DNA from: a virus
IMG/VR virus record: IMGVR_UViG_3300007344_000145
Coordinates: 1 to 30,776 of that record
DNA length: 30,776 nt
Reading direction: 5' to 3' (one strand)
Shown: positions 1 through 7,025 of the stretch, piece after piece
Position numbering within the stretch: position 1 is the stretch's first letter
Layout: each line of letters opens with the position of its first letter
Notes under the pieces: generated by a model
What the model was told of the DNA's origin: nothing
What the model saw: the letters and a program-made list of their open reading frames with translations, nothing else
The model's database searches: none
Position numbers and translations under genes: made by a program

Positions 1-2
1 AT

Positions 3-596
3 CTTAAAAATCAGGGGTTGCTAGAATCAATTAACAAATTCCCACTCTTAAGAAAATTTAACTTTGAAAGCTATAATGAAGACATGTATCCAGAAGCAAA
101 ACATACATATGACCAAATGAAAAATTATGCCAATAACTTTGAAAAAATGATCGAAAATGCTGTTAATGTAATTATGTATGGTGGTGTAGGCACAGGGAAA
201 ACATTCTTTGGCATATCACTAATCAAAGAAGCTGTTGTTCAAGGATATTCAGCAAAGTATCAAACTACATATGATTTATTTAATGAAATTAAAAAATCAT
301 TCTCAGATAGTTCATTTTGCTACGAAAGGGTAAAAAAAGATTTAATAGATTGTGACATATTATGTTTAGATGAAATTGGAGTAACTTATGGAACTGAATT
401 TGAGATAAATATTTTGTTTGAGATAATAAATCAAAGGTATATGTTATGTAAACCAACAATCATAATAACTAATCTTGATATACAAAATCTTACAAAAGCC
501 ATTGGAATAAGGTCTTTAGATAGGTTAATGGAAACATGCTTGAATATTAAGTTTGATTATCCAAGCCTAAGAAGAAAACCAAAAAAACTAAAATAG
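3..596 (+). CDS. DnaC/IstB-like AAA+ helicase loader, 5' partial
   Basis: The product is probably a DnaC-type ATPase that loads the replicative helicase onto single-stranded DNA. Counting from a TTG codon at 18, a Walker A motif GGVGTGKT lies at residues 55-62, a Walker B segment ILCLDE at 114-119 and a sensor-type Thr-Asn at 151-152, followed by a SLDRL segment resembling the arginine-finger region of DnaC/IstB proteins. The frame has no stop between the window edge and that TTG, and GGGG directly abuts it, which is too close for a ribosome site. I therefore read the gene as truncated by the window; E. coli DnaC is about 245 aa and 192-197 residues are visible here. IstB transposition helper is an alternative, but no transposase lies beside it and a phage nuclease follows. 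The ATPase family is secure and the loader role is inferred. Confidence 0.8.
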   Translation, partial: LKNQGLLESINKFPLLRKFNFESYNEDMYPEAKHTYDQMKNYANNFEKMIENAVNVIMYGGVGTGKTFFGISLIKEAVVQGYSAKYQTTYDLFNEIKKSFSDSSFCYERVKKDLIDCDILCLDEIGVTYGTEFEINILFEIINQRYMLCKPTIIITNLDIQNLTKAIGIRSLDRLMETCLNIKFDYPSLRRKPKKLK

Positions 597-664
597 CATT
601 TTAAAGGCCGTAGAAACGTTTTTACACATTATCAAGTAGGATAGCACAAGGTAGGACGAGAAAA

Positions 665-1078
665 TTGAACCAGAGGAAATTATGGGCTAATTATGGCACA
701 AAAAATGCAACATGTAGAACCACTGAACACGATTTGCAAAAAAATGTTATCGATTATTGCAAATTGAAAAAGATTTTGTGTTTTGCTATACCTAATGCAC
801 AGTCGCTTAGTTTCTTCGATAGAGAGAAGGCTGCTAGAATAGTTTCAAAAATGAAACGTGAAGGCCTTACACCGGGCATTCCAGATCTATTCTTTCCTAT
901 TCCAAATCAAAAATATCATGGACTGTTTATAGAGATGAAAACTAAAAATGGAAAGCTTAGTGATAATCAAAAAATATGGATTGATCTATTAAACAAACAA
1001 GGCTATCTAGCAATTGTTTGTTATTCATCAAGTGATGCAATCAAAGAAATTGATAATTATTTAAATAATAAATGTTGA
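665..1078 (+). CDS. VRR-NUC domain nuclease
   Basis: This 137-aa protein matches the compact VRR-NUC branch of PD-(D/E)xK nucleases, often found in phages as structure-specific or Holliday-junction-type endonucleases. Visible motif residues are an early acidic residue (E21), the GIPDLF segment with D74, and the core FIEMK with E90 and K92, followed by the family-typical DNQ and a C-terminal GYLAIV strand. The start is TTG at 665, preceded by GGACGAG; the first in-frame ATG would remove the conserved N-terminal half, so a non-ATG start is needed. It lies 68 bp after the helicase-loader gene and fits a replication or recombination role, perhaps branch resolution before packaging. The family is confident; the natural substrate is not known from sequence. 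Confidence 0.88.
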   Translation: MNQRKLWANYGTKNATCRTTEHDLQKNVIDYCKLKKILCFAIPNAQSLSFFDREKAARIVSKMKREGLTPGIPDLFFPIPNQKYHGLFIEMKTKNGKLSDNQKIWIDLLNKQGYLAIVCYSSSDAIKEIDNYLNNKC

Positions 1079-1102
1079 CGCTTATCTTGGATGTGTTATT
1101 AT
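1075..1102 (+). promoter_or_regulatory. Sigma70-like promoter with extended -10
   Basis: TTGACG at 1075-1080 and TATTAT at 1097-1102 are 16 bp apart, and TG sits at 1094-1095 in the extended -10 position. The -35 overlaps the end of the VRR-NUC gene. It would drive the 54-aa ORF, the ankyrin gene and the lipoprotein gene. Seen by eye only. Confidence 0.6.
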
Positions 1103-1103
1103 G

Positions 1104-1122
1104 TATTTGTTGATAACAAATA
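1104..1122 (+). promoter_or_regulatory. Palindromic operator candidate at the transcription start
   Basis: A perfect inverted repeat with 8-bp arms around a GAT centre (TATTTGTT / AACAAATA) starts 1 nt after the -10 box, where a bound repressor would block initiation. Its right half, TTGATAAC, resembles elements next to two minus-strand promoters at 27956-27963 and 30254-30261. No protein is assigned to it. Confidence 0.45.
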
Positions 1123-1134
1123 GAGGATTAAAAA

Positions 1135-1299
1135 ATGGATAAATCAAAATTAACAGAAAGTGCTAATTTAGACGATAAAGAATATGTAAATATTATTACT
1201 GAAACATCTGAATATAAAGCTCATATTTTATACGAGAAGGATAGTTATAGTTTATATAAAGATCAGGATAGAAAAAATCATTATTTTATTGTTTACTAG
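1135..1299 (+). CDS. Small hypothetical protein, 54 aa
   Basis: An ATG at 1135 follows AGAGG by about 9 nt and opens a 54-codon frame ending TAG at 1297-1299. The protein is acidic and Tyr-rich (MDKSKLTESANLDDKEY at the N-terminus, ending HYFIVY), with no signal peptide or membrane segment. I do not recognise the family. It is the first gene behind the promoter at 1075-1102 and sits 18 nt before the ankyrin-repeat gene, so the two are probably co-transcribed. Its good ribosome site and tight packing between real genes are the reasons to call it. It could be a regulator or an accessory partner of the ankyrin protein, but the sequence does not decide. Confidence 0.6.
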   Translation: MDKSKLTESANLDDKEYVNIITETSEYKAHILYEKDSYSLYKDQDRKNHYFIVY

Positions 1300-1301
1300 T
1301 T

Positions 1302-1321
1302 TTTTAGGAGAAATTTAATGA
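1302..1321 (+). repeat. 20-bp direct repeat, left copy, at start of ankyrin gene
   Basis: TTTTAGGAGAAATTTAATGA here is identical to 1853-1872. It contains the AGGAG ribosome site and the ATG of the ankyrin gene. The bases on both sides differ between the copies, so the repeat is exactly 20 bp. Confidence 0.85.
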
Positions 1322-1869
1322 ATTTTAATGAAATTTTATTAGTTTATGCGAGCGCAGGAGATTTTGAGAAAGTTAAAGCAGTTTTGATACTCGGTGCTGA
1401 TGTCAATGCTAAGGATAATAATGGAGATACAGCACTGCATAAGGCTTCACGTTGGGGTAATTTAGAAACAGTCAAAATTATCTTAGCGAGTGGTGTTGAT
1501 GTGAATGCTAGGGATAATTATGGATGGACAGCGCTGCATAATGCTTCAAATCCAGAAATAGCCAAAATCCTCTTAGTTAATGATGCAGATGTGAATGCTA
1601 GGGAGAATAAAGATGGAGAGACCGCACTTCATTTTGCTGCACGTAGCGGTGATTTAGAAAGAGTCAAAATCCTTTTAACTAATGGTGCAGATGTGTATGT
1701 TAAGGATAATTATGGCTGCACACCACTTCACGTGGCTTCACATTATGGCCGTTTAGAAATTACAGAAATCCTCGAAACTCACATTAAATCTCAAGAGAAG
1801 CCAAAGGTAAGCATAGAGTTAACAGAAGAACAGTTAAAGAAAGTTAAAAGTATTTTAGGAGAAATTTAA
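1318..1869 (+). CDS. Ankyrin-repeat protein
   Basis: The 183-aa product is almost entirely ankyrin repeats, a protein-protein interaction fold. About five repeats are visible: residues 4-34, 35-67, 68-97, 98-131 and 132-160, each with the pattern G-x-TALHxA, then helix, then GADVNA. The third is 3-4 residues short because the turn between its helices is missing. A charged C-terminal tail follows. There is no signal peptide, so it is cytoplasmic unless exported by a host system. The start is supported by AGGAG at 1306-1310; the stop overlaps the next ATG by one base. Ankyrin genes are known as cargo in phages of intracellular bacteria, where they may reach the eukaryotic cell. That role is inference here; modulation of host bacterial proteins is equally possible. 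Confidence 0.9.
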   Translation: MNFNEILLVYASAGDFEKVKAVLILGADVNAKDNNGDTALHKASRWGNLETVKIILASGVDVNARDNYGWTALHNASNPEIAKILLVNDADVNARENKDGETALHFAARSGDLERVKILLTNGADVYVKDNYGCTPLHVASHYGRLEITEILETHIKSQEKPKVSIELTEEQLKKVKSILGEI

Positions 1870-1872
1870 TGA
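1853..1872 (+). repeat. 20-bp direct repeat, right copy, at end of ankyrin gene
   Basis: This copy is identical to 1302-1321. It spans the last ankyrin codons and the ribosome site and ATG of the lipoprotein gene, so the ankyrin gene sits between two copies of one translation-start sequence. Confidence 0.85.
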
Positions 1873-2264
1873 TTAAGCCTATTATTATTGCTATTGCATG
1901 CTTTTTATTATGTTCTTGTGCTTATATGTTAGATGCAGTTAAAGGAGTTTCTAGCATGTTTGGTTCATCTTCAAATGAAGGAACTCAAGTTGATGCATCA
2001 TTAGATTTTCAAAATGGTGACAACAAATATAAAATGGGTGGTGCTGATTTTGATCATGCTAAATTTAAACAAAGTCAAGTAGCAGGAAATGACCAATACC
2101 ATGCAAATGAGATGGTAATTCAAAAATCTAACTTCTATGAAATAATATTTGCTTTATGTCTTGGATTATTTATAGCATGCATTTTTTTCTGGTGTTTAGA
2201 ACCGCATCCAAAGAAAATATGCAAAACTATAAACAATAAATTAAAACAATTAATAAAAAAGTGA
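1869..2264 (+). CDS. Phage lipoprotein with C-terminal membrane segment
   Basis: The 131-aa protein begins with a lipoprotein signal: a lysine, a hydrophobic stretch and the lipobox-like LCSC with Cys17 as the likely lipidation site. A polar Ser/Gly/Asp-rich middle (about residues 25-85) follows, then a second hydrophobic helix (about 90-109) and a basic tail (KKICKTINNKLKQLIKK). This gives a protein anchored at both ends. Similar small lipoprotein-plus-helix proteins occur near packaging or lysis genes of many phages, but I cannot name a characterised member. Lysis, envelope modification or superinfection exclusion are possible. Its ATG overlaps the ankyrin stop by one base and it ends 70 bp before the terminase gene. 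Confidence 0.7.
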   Translation: MIKPIIIAIACFLLCSCAYMLDAVKGVSSMFGSSSNEGTQVDASLDFQNGDNKYKMGGADFDHAKFKQSQVAGNDQYHANEMVIQKSNFYEIIFALCLGLFIACIFFWCLEPHPKKICKTINNKLKQLIKK

Positions 2265-2275
2265 CATTTTAACTA

Positions 2276-2303
2276 TTAACAATTTACAAAATAATACTAT
2301 AAT
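2276..2303 (+). promoter_or_regulatory. Sigma70-like promoter for the packaging/head operon
   Basis: TTAACA (2276-2281) and a consensus TATAAT (2298-2303) are 16 bp apart in the intergenic gap before the small terminase gene, whose ATG lies about 31 bp downstream of the -10. It is probably the start of the structural operon. The region is AT-rich, so chance matches are more likely than usual. Confidence 0.5.
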
Positions 2304-2334
2304 AAATTATATACAAAACTAAGAGATTCAATTT

Positions 2335-2709
2335 ATGGCAAAGTCTGGTAGACAAGGCGATGGCGGTGGAAGACCGCTAAGAACATTATCAGAAGAAGAA
2401 CTTAATAAAGTTGAAGGTTTTGCAGCGGTATTAACTGTTGATCAAATTGCTGATTATTTCTGCATGGCAAAGAAAACATTTTATGCAATTATGGAAAGAC
2501 AACCAGAAGTAGCACTGCGCTTTAATAGAGGTAGAGCTAGTGTTATTAATGACATTGGTAGCAATTTAGTTATGCAGGCAAAAGAAGGCAATCTAAACGC
2601 TCAAATATTCTATCTAAAAACGCGGGCTTGTTGGAAAGAAACAACAGTTGTCGAAAATGATAATAAAAACGAATTGAAAGTAAATGTAAATCTAAATAAA
2701 TCAGAATGA
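2335..2709 (+). CDS. terS: Terminase small subunit
   Basis: This 124-aa protein has the layout of small terminases: a short basic Gly-rich N-terminus, a helix-turn-helix (about residues 33-65; LTVDQIADYFCMAKKTFYAI) and an oligomerisation region (NDIGSNLVMQAKEGNLNAQIFYLKTR). It recognises the phage packaging site and feeds DNA to the large subunit. Its position directly before a large terminase gene, joined by an ATGA overlap at 2706-2709, supports the call. The start ATG follows AAGAGA. The pac or cos site is unknown and is often within or near this gene. Confidence 0.87.
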   Translation: MAKSGRQGDGGGRPLRTLSEEELNKVEGFAAVLTVDQIADYFCMAKKTFYAIMERQPEVALRFNRGRASVINDIGSNLVMQAKEGNLNAQIFYLKTRACWKETTVVENDNKNELKVNVNLNKSE

Positions 2710-4037
2710 TTTTAGATTTAAACCCTCAAAAAGCATATCACCCGCTTTATGAGTTGGAATGGCGTGAAATTTCATATGCTGGTGGTAGAGCCTCTGCAAA
2801 ATCATATGAATTTTCCGACTATGTTATTTATAGAATGCTTCAAGGTAAAAGGGTTTTATGTCTTCGTGAAATTCAAAACTCAATCTCAGAATCAGTCCAT
2901 GCGCTTTTGTGTGCACGAATAGAATTTCATAAATTAGATAAATATTTTACTATCAATAAATCTGATATTTCTTGCGTGACTGGTGGTGAAGCATTATTCA
3001 AAGGTGTGCTAAGAAATATTGATTCTATTAAATCTATGCATAATATTGAGCTTGTTTGGATTGAAGAAGCGCAAACAATAAGTAATGAATCAATTGTAAT
3101 TTTAATACCTACAATATTTAGGAATAATAATCCTCAAATAATGTATTCGTGGAATCCACGATACGAAGATGATGCAGTTTACCAACGTTTTATAGTTAAT
3201 GAAAAACCGCCAAAATCATATCACTTTCATGTTACTTGGAGAGACAATAAATATTTCTCTGATGATATGAAAGAAGAAATGGAATTTAATTATAGAACTG
3301 ACCCAGAAATGGCTGATCATATTTGGGAAGGTGCTTTATATCCTGCAAGCGCAGATGCGTCAGTTATTCCCTTAGCATGGCTTAAAAAATGCGTTGGCGC
3401 TCACAAGAAATTTAAAAATTTATCTGGTTATGAATACATTGGACTAGATTTTGCTGAAGAAGGAAAAGATAAAAGTGCAATTGCTTATCGAAAAGGCGCA
3501 TTAATCAAAGATGCATTTGATTTCGATAACAAATATGTCAGTGAGGCAGTTGAATTAGCTCATAATTATACAAAAGATAAAAAGATTGCTAGAATTTATT
3601 TTGATGCAAATGGTATAGGAGCGTCAGCAAAGTCAGATTTTAACAGAATTTGTAATAGGGATTATTTAGCTCATGCTTTTTTATCTACTCATAAACCTGG
3701 GGGTGATGATAAAAAATTTACTGACAAAATAACAAATGGTGAATTCTTTAGAAATATGAAAGCTCAAGCATGGTGGAACATAAGATTAAGAGCAGAAAAT
3801 ACCTTAAGATTATTGGAAGGTGAAACAATACCACCCGAAAAATGTTTATTTATTGATGAAAATATTACTAATGTTGAAAAAATATTGCTAGAATTAAGTC
3901 AGGCAACATATAAGCACGAAAATAGCAAACTAACCATTGATAAACAGCCAGAGAGAGGCAACTCAAGCCCCAATATGGCAGATGCGATAGTTATGTCTTT
4001 TGCATTCGACCTTAAAAAAGGATTAACCGCAAGATGA
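2706..4037 (+). CDS. terL: Terminase large subunit
   Basis: This 443-aa DNA-packaging motor and nuclease is full length. The N-terminal ATPase shows a non-classical Walker A, GGRASAKS (residues 26-33), a Walker B segment IELVWIEEA (114-122) and a coupling-type SWNP (148-151). The C-terminal RNase H-like nuclease has three candidate metal-binding aspartates: D248 in GLDFA, D300 in YFDANGIG and D426 in MADAIVM. The pattern is of the PBSX/Terminase_3-like group. It starts inside the small subunit stop (ATGA) with no strong ribosome site of its own, so translation is probably coupled. It ends with an ATGA overlap into the portal gene. Confidence 0.93.
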   Translation: MILDLNPQKAYHPLYELEWREISYAGGRASAKSYEFSDYVIYRMLQGKRVLCLREIQNSISESVHALLCARIEFHKLDKYFTINKSDISCVTGGEALFKGVLRNIDSIKSMHNIELVWIEEAQTISNESIVILIPTIFRNNNPQIMYSWNPRYEDDAVYQRFIVNEKPPKSYHFHVTWRDNKYFSDDMKEEMEFNYRTDPEMADHIWEGALYPASADASVIPLAWLKKCVGAHKKFKNLSGYEYIGLDFAEEGKDKSAIAYRKGALIKDAFDFDNKYVSEAVELAHNYTKDKKIARIYFDANGIGASAKSDFNRICNRDYLAHAFLSTHKPGGDDKKFTDKITNGEFFRNMKAQAWWNIRLRAENTLRLLEGETIPPEKCLFIDENITNVEKILLELSQATYKHENSKLTIDKQPERGNSSPNMADAIVMSFAFDLKKGLTAR

Positions 4038-5347
4038 TAGTTGACCAATATGGAAAACCAATGAAGCGCCCAAATAAAAAAAAGATGGCTACCTTTAAAG
4101 ATAGATTTTACAATAGTTATAGCGGGGCTGGTTGTGCATCTGATAAAAGTCAGGCAGGATATTATGGTTATAGTTACATTGCAGAAAATAAAGAATTATT
4201 GCAATACATGTACGTTGGCTCTTGGGCTGCTGCAAAAATAATTGATATCCCAGTTAATGATATGTTTATGTTTCCTAGAACTATAACAAATCAAGAAACA
4301 GACAAAATTAAAAAACTTGAAGAAATTGAATCAAATTTAAATCTAAACGAAAAAATAAAATCAGCAATCAAGGCAGCAAGAGCTTATGGAACTGCTTTTT
4401 TAATATTGATTACTGACGAACGAAGAATGAGCAAACCTCTAAATTTAGATTCGCCATTATTAAATCTAAAAAATATTTTAGTGTTAGATAGATTTGATGC
4501 TGCTGTTATTCAAAGAACAACTGATATTACTGACCCTAATTTTAGTCAGCCTGAATTATATAATTTTACTTTTAAATATGCTAATGAGCTTGTAGTTCAT
4601 CATTCCCGTGTAATAAGAATTGATGCGATTAAGCCTCATTCTGTGAATAGCTGGTTTACATTGTATAATCAAGATTGGGCGGTTTCCGAATTAGTTAGAG
4701 TGCTATCAAGCGTGGAACAAGAAGAATCAATGTCTAGCGCAATTAATTATTTATTGCAAGAAGCAAGCGTTTCAACTCTTAAAGTACCTGATTTAAAAGA
4801 TGCGTTAGCCGGTGCACCTGATTCAGATAATATTGATGCATTAGTAGCAAATATAAACGATTTCAAATCAATTTATAGAACAATGTATCTTGATAAAGAC
4901 ATGGAGTTAAGTAGATTAGAGCCTAATTTCAATAATTTTGCCGATTTATTTGATAAGTTTTATTTAAGGTTGTCTGCTGCTGCGGACATTCCTCAAACTA
5001 GATTCTTTGGTAGATCACCATCTGGTTTAAATTCATCTGGTGATTCAGATATGCAAAATTATTCAATTATGATTTCATCAAAACAACAAGAAATTTTAGT
5101 ACCTATTTATAATAAGATAGATATGATAATTGAAAAGATTCTTGGAATTGACGAATCAATACAATATGAATTTAAGTCTTTAATAGATATTTCAGCATCA
5201 GAGGAATCAGATATTGAACTTAAAAACGCTCAACGTGATCAAATATATTTAGCTAATAATGTTTTAACAGCAGAAGAAGTAAGAGAAAATTTGAAAAAAC
5301 ATAGTGTATATACTGATTTATCAGATATTATTGATAATAATAATTAA
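4034..5347 (+). CDS. Portal protein, DUF1073 family
   Basis: The 437-aa protein matches the DUF1073 portal family: an N-terminal Tyr/Gly-rich stretch, then YVGSWAAAKIIDIPVNDMF (about residues 60-80), a central domain with AYGTAFLILITDE, and a C-terminal helical part with PQTRFFGRSPSGLNSSGDSD, typical of the family. Portals form the dodecameric ring through which DNA enters and leaves the capsid and to which the neck attaches. Its place between large terminase and protease-scaffold agrees. No fused Acb1-like phosphodiesterase domain, known in some DUF1073 relatives, is seen. Confidence 0.9.
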   Translation: MIVDQYGKPMKRPNKKKMATFKDRFYNSYSGAGCASDKSQAGYYGYSYIAENKELLQYMYVGSWAAAKIIDIPVNDMFMFPRTITNQETDKIKKLEEIESNLNLNEKIKSAIKAARAYGTAFLILITDERRMSKPLNLDSPLLNLKNILVLDRFDAAVIQRTTDITDPNFSQPELYNFTFKYANELVVHHSRVIRIDAIKPHSVNSWFTLYNQDWAVSELVRVLSSVEQEESMSSAINYLLQEASVSTLKVPDLKDALAGAPDSDNIDALVANINDFKSIYRTMYLDKDMELSRLEPNFNNFADLFDKFYLRLSAAADIPQTRFFGRSPSGLNSSGDSDMQNYSIMISSKQQEILVPIYNKIDMIIEKILGIDESIQYEFKSLIDISASEESDIELKNAQRDQIYLANNVLTAEEVRENLKKHSVYTDLSDIIDNNN

Positions 5348-5375
5348 AATATTTTAAATAATCAGGAAAATGAAG

Positions 5376-6491
5376 ATGAGTGAATATATTAATGTCGTTG
5401 ATTCATTTGATTTAACTATTCCTACAAGGAAATTAACCGATGAAGGTTATCTACAAGCAAATGCAGCACTAACAAAAGTTGGTATTCAAAAATATGATTT
5501 AAGCAATATTACTGGTAAATCTCAAGATGCTGGAAAAATAGTTAATGTTTTTAGGCCTAAAGAGACGGTGTTTCATGAAAAAACAATTGAAAGTTCAAAA
5601 ATGAAACCTATTACCATGAATCATCCTCATGAAAATGTTAATAGTTCTAATTATTATAATTATTCAGTAGGCATGATTGGCGAAAGAGTTCAAAAGCTAG
5701 ATGATGAAAGACTCGGAGCTAATATACAAATAATTGATAAAGCTATTGTTAATGATGTCATTGATAATAAACTAAAAGAACTTAGCTGCGGGTATAATGC
5801 AAAAATTATCCCTAAACAAGGCACATATAATGGTGTTCAGTATGATTATGAATTTTCTGGAGCTATGATTATGAATCATTGTGCTATAGTAGATAAAGGA
5901 AGATGTGGAGAATCAGTTTCTATTTTAGATAAAAAAGAGGAGAACTTGTTAATGAGTGAACAAAATATTGATAAAAATCCTGAAATTCAGGATGAGTCAA
6001 TCAATGAAGAAATGGAAAATTCCATAATCGTAGAAGATAAAGACATGAGCGATTATGACAAAATGAAAAAGTCTTTATTAGAAGATGAGTCATTCATTGG
6101 TTCATTGGTTGATAAGTTAAAGAAAAAGAATGGAATGAAAGATTCTGAAGAGACTGAGACTGAATCTAGCATTAATGATGAAGAAATCAAAAATGAAGAA
6201 AAAACTTTTAAAGATGAAGTTAATTTCAGAGTTAACTTGATTGATAAAGCAAAAAAATTAATTATTGATGAAAATATTACTGATTTATCTAACAGAGAAA
6301 TTTTAGAAAAATCTCTATCAAAATCTAATGTAAATATTAAAGATAAATCTGATGATTATCTTTTAGGTGTTTTAGATTCATTAGTAAAAGACCATGAAGA
6401 AGCAAAGAAATACTTTGATGAAAACCATAAGAATGGTATGACTGATCATAGTCCTAGATATTTTAATGCAATAGATATTCACAAACTTTAA
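5376..6491 (+). CDS. Head maturation protease with C-terminal scaffold (DUF2213)
   Basis: The N-terminal part (about residues 1-185) matches DUF2213, a prohead-protease-type domain. Visible landmarks, numbered from an ATG at 5370, are MNHPH (83-87), LSCGY with S139 and NHCAIVDKGR with H170. His and Ser are inferred catalytic residues by analogy to other prohead proteases. From about residue 190 the chain becomes highly charged and coiled-coil-like, as expected of a scaffold. AGGA lies only 2 nt from the ATG at 5370 but 8 nt from the in-frame ATG at 5376, so I prefer 5376. An internal start at 5952 may release the scaffold part separately. Confidence 0.85.
   Translation: MSEYINVVDSFDLTIPTRKLTDEGYLQANAALTKVGIQKYDLSNITGKSQDAGKIVNVFRPKETVFHEKTIESSKMKPITMNHPHENVNSSNYYNYSVGMIGERVQKLDDERLGANIQIIDKAIVNDVIDNKLKELSCGYNAKIIPKQGTYNGVQYDYEFSGAMIMNHCAIVDKGRCGESVSILDKKEENLLMSEQNIDKNPEIQDESINEEMENSIIVEDKDMSDYDKMKKSLLEDESFIGSLVDKLKKKNGMKDSEETETESSINDEEIKNEEKTFKDEVNFRVNLIDKAKKLIIDENITDLSNREILEKSLSKSNVNIKDKSDDYLLGVLDSLVKDHEEAKKYFDENHKNGMTDHSPRYFNAIDIHKL
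5952..6491 (+). CDS. Nested in-frame scaffold protein (internal start)
   Basis: Within the protease gene an ATG at 5952 follows a strong AGAGGAG at 5936-5942 with 9-nt spacing, in the same frame. Starting there gives a 179-aa, acidic, coiled-coil-rich protein (MSEQNIDKNPEIQD at the N-terminus) lacking the protease domain. The arrangement mirrors lambda C/Nu3, where the scaffold is made from an internal start of the protease gene. The start sits exactly at the boundary between protease and charged domain. It remains an inference from the ribosome site and domain boundary. Confidence 0.65.
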   Translation: MSEQNIDKNPEIQDESINEEMENSIIVEDKDMSDYDKMKKSLLEDESFIGSLVDKLKKKNGMKDSEETETESSINDEEIKNEEKTFKDEVNFRVNLIDKAKKLIIDENITDLSNREILEKSLSKSNVNIKDKSDDYLLGVLDSLVKDHEEAKKYFDENHKNGMTDHSPRYFNAIDIHKL

Positions 6492-6512
6492 TTTAAATAA
6501 GGAGTAAAAAAC

Positions 6513-7013
6513 ATGAGTTTTGTAATGCAGAGAACTTATGATAAATATCAAGTAAAAGGTCAAAAAGGTCAAATTTCAAGACCAGAACTTCAATTTGAAG
6601 CTGATTCAAATGGTTATGTTGCTGGTCAAGAATTAAGACCAGGTGAAGGTGTTTACCTAAATGGTTCTACTTACATCAAGCCTACTGATCTTGCGACACA
6701 AGAAGCTGTTGTTGGTGTTGTTTCATTGGTTCAAAATTCAGTTAACATTGATATTACTAGCCCTTCTGCTAATAATGCATCTGAAATTGTTGTTCCATCT
6801 GGTTCTGATTTCCAAATTATTACATCTGGACATGTATTCGTTGAATTATCTGGAACTGTAGCAAAAGGCGACCCAGCTTTCCCAGCAACAGATGGTTCTA
6901 ATACTTGGGTTACTGATACACCAACTGGAACAGTTAAGAACCCAGCGTTTTTTGATGAAGCTGGTGTTTCAGGTGATATCGTGTCAATTAGAATTAATGG
7001 CCAAGTGGCATAA
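6513..7013 (+). CDS. Head decoration/cement protein
   Basis: A 166-aa, beta-rich, Gly/Val/Thr-rich protein without membrane segments, placed between scaffold and major capsid genes, where capsid decoration or cement proteins are encoded. The segments RPGEGVYLNG, EAVVGVVSLVQN and SGHVFVELSGTVAKGDPAF resemble the barrel core of phage cement proteins that clamp capsomers. A strong ribosome site (AAGGAG, 8-9 nt before the ATG) predicts high expression, as does the similar site before the capsid gene. The role rests on position and overall character; exact family membership is not certain. Confidence 0.75.
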   Translation: MSFVMQRTYDKYQVKGQKGQISRPELQFEADSNGYVAGQELRPGEGVYLNGSTYIKPTDLATQEAVVGVVSLVQNSVNIDITSPSANNASEIVVPSGSDFQIITSGHVFVELSGTVAKGDPAFPATDGSNTWVTDTPTGTVKNPAFFDEAGVSGDIVSIRINGQVA

Positions 7014-7025
7014 GGAGTAATAACA

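Noticed and set aside
18-20. TTG at 18 as the true start of the DnaC-like gene
   Set aside because: The frame is open to the window edge, GGGG lies too close to serve as ribosome site, and the protein would be short for the family.
597-664. An RNA or regulatory element in the gap between the loader and VRR-NUC genes
   Set aside because: No stable hairpin or promoter pair is seen; only a weak ribosome site before the TTG start.
1378-1800. Tandem DNA repeats in the ankyrin gene as a repeat array
   Set aside because: They are the nucleotide echo of the protein repeats, imperfect and in frame, so no separate repeat feature is needed.
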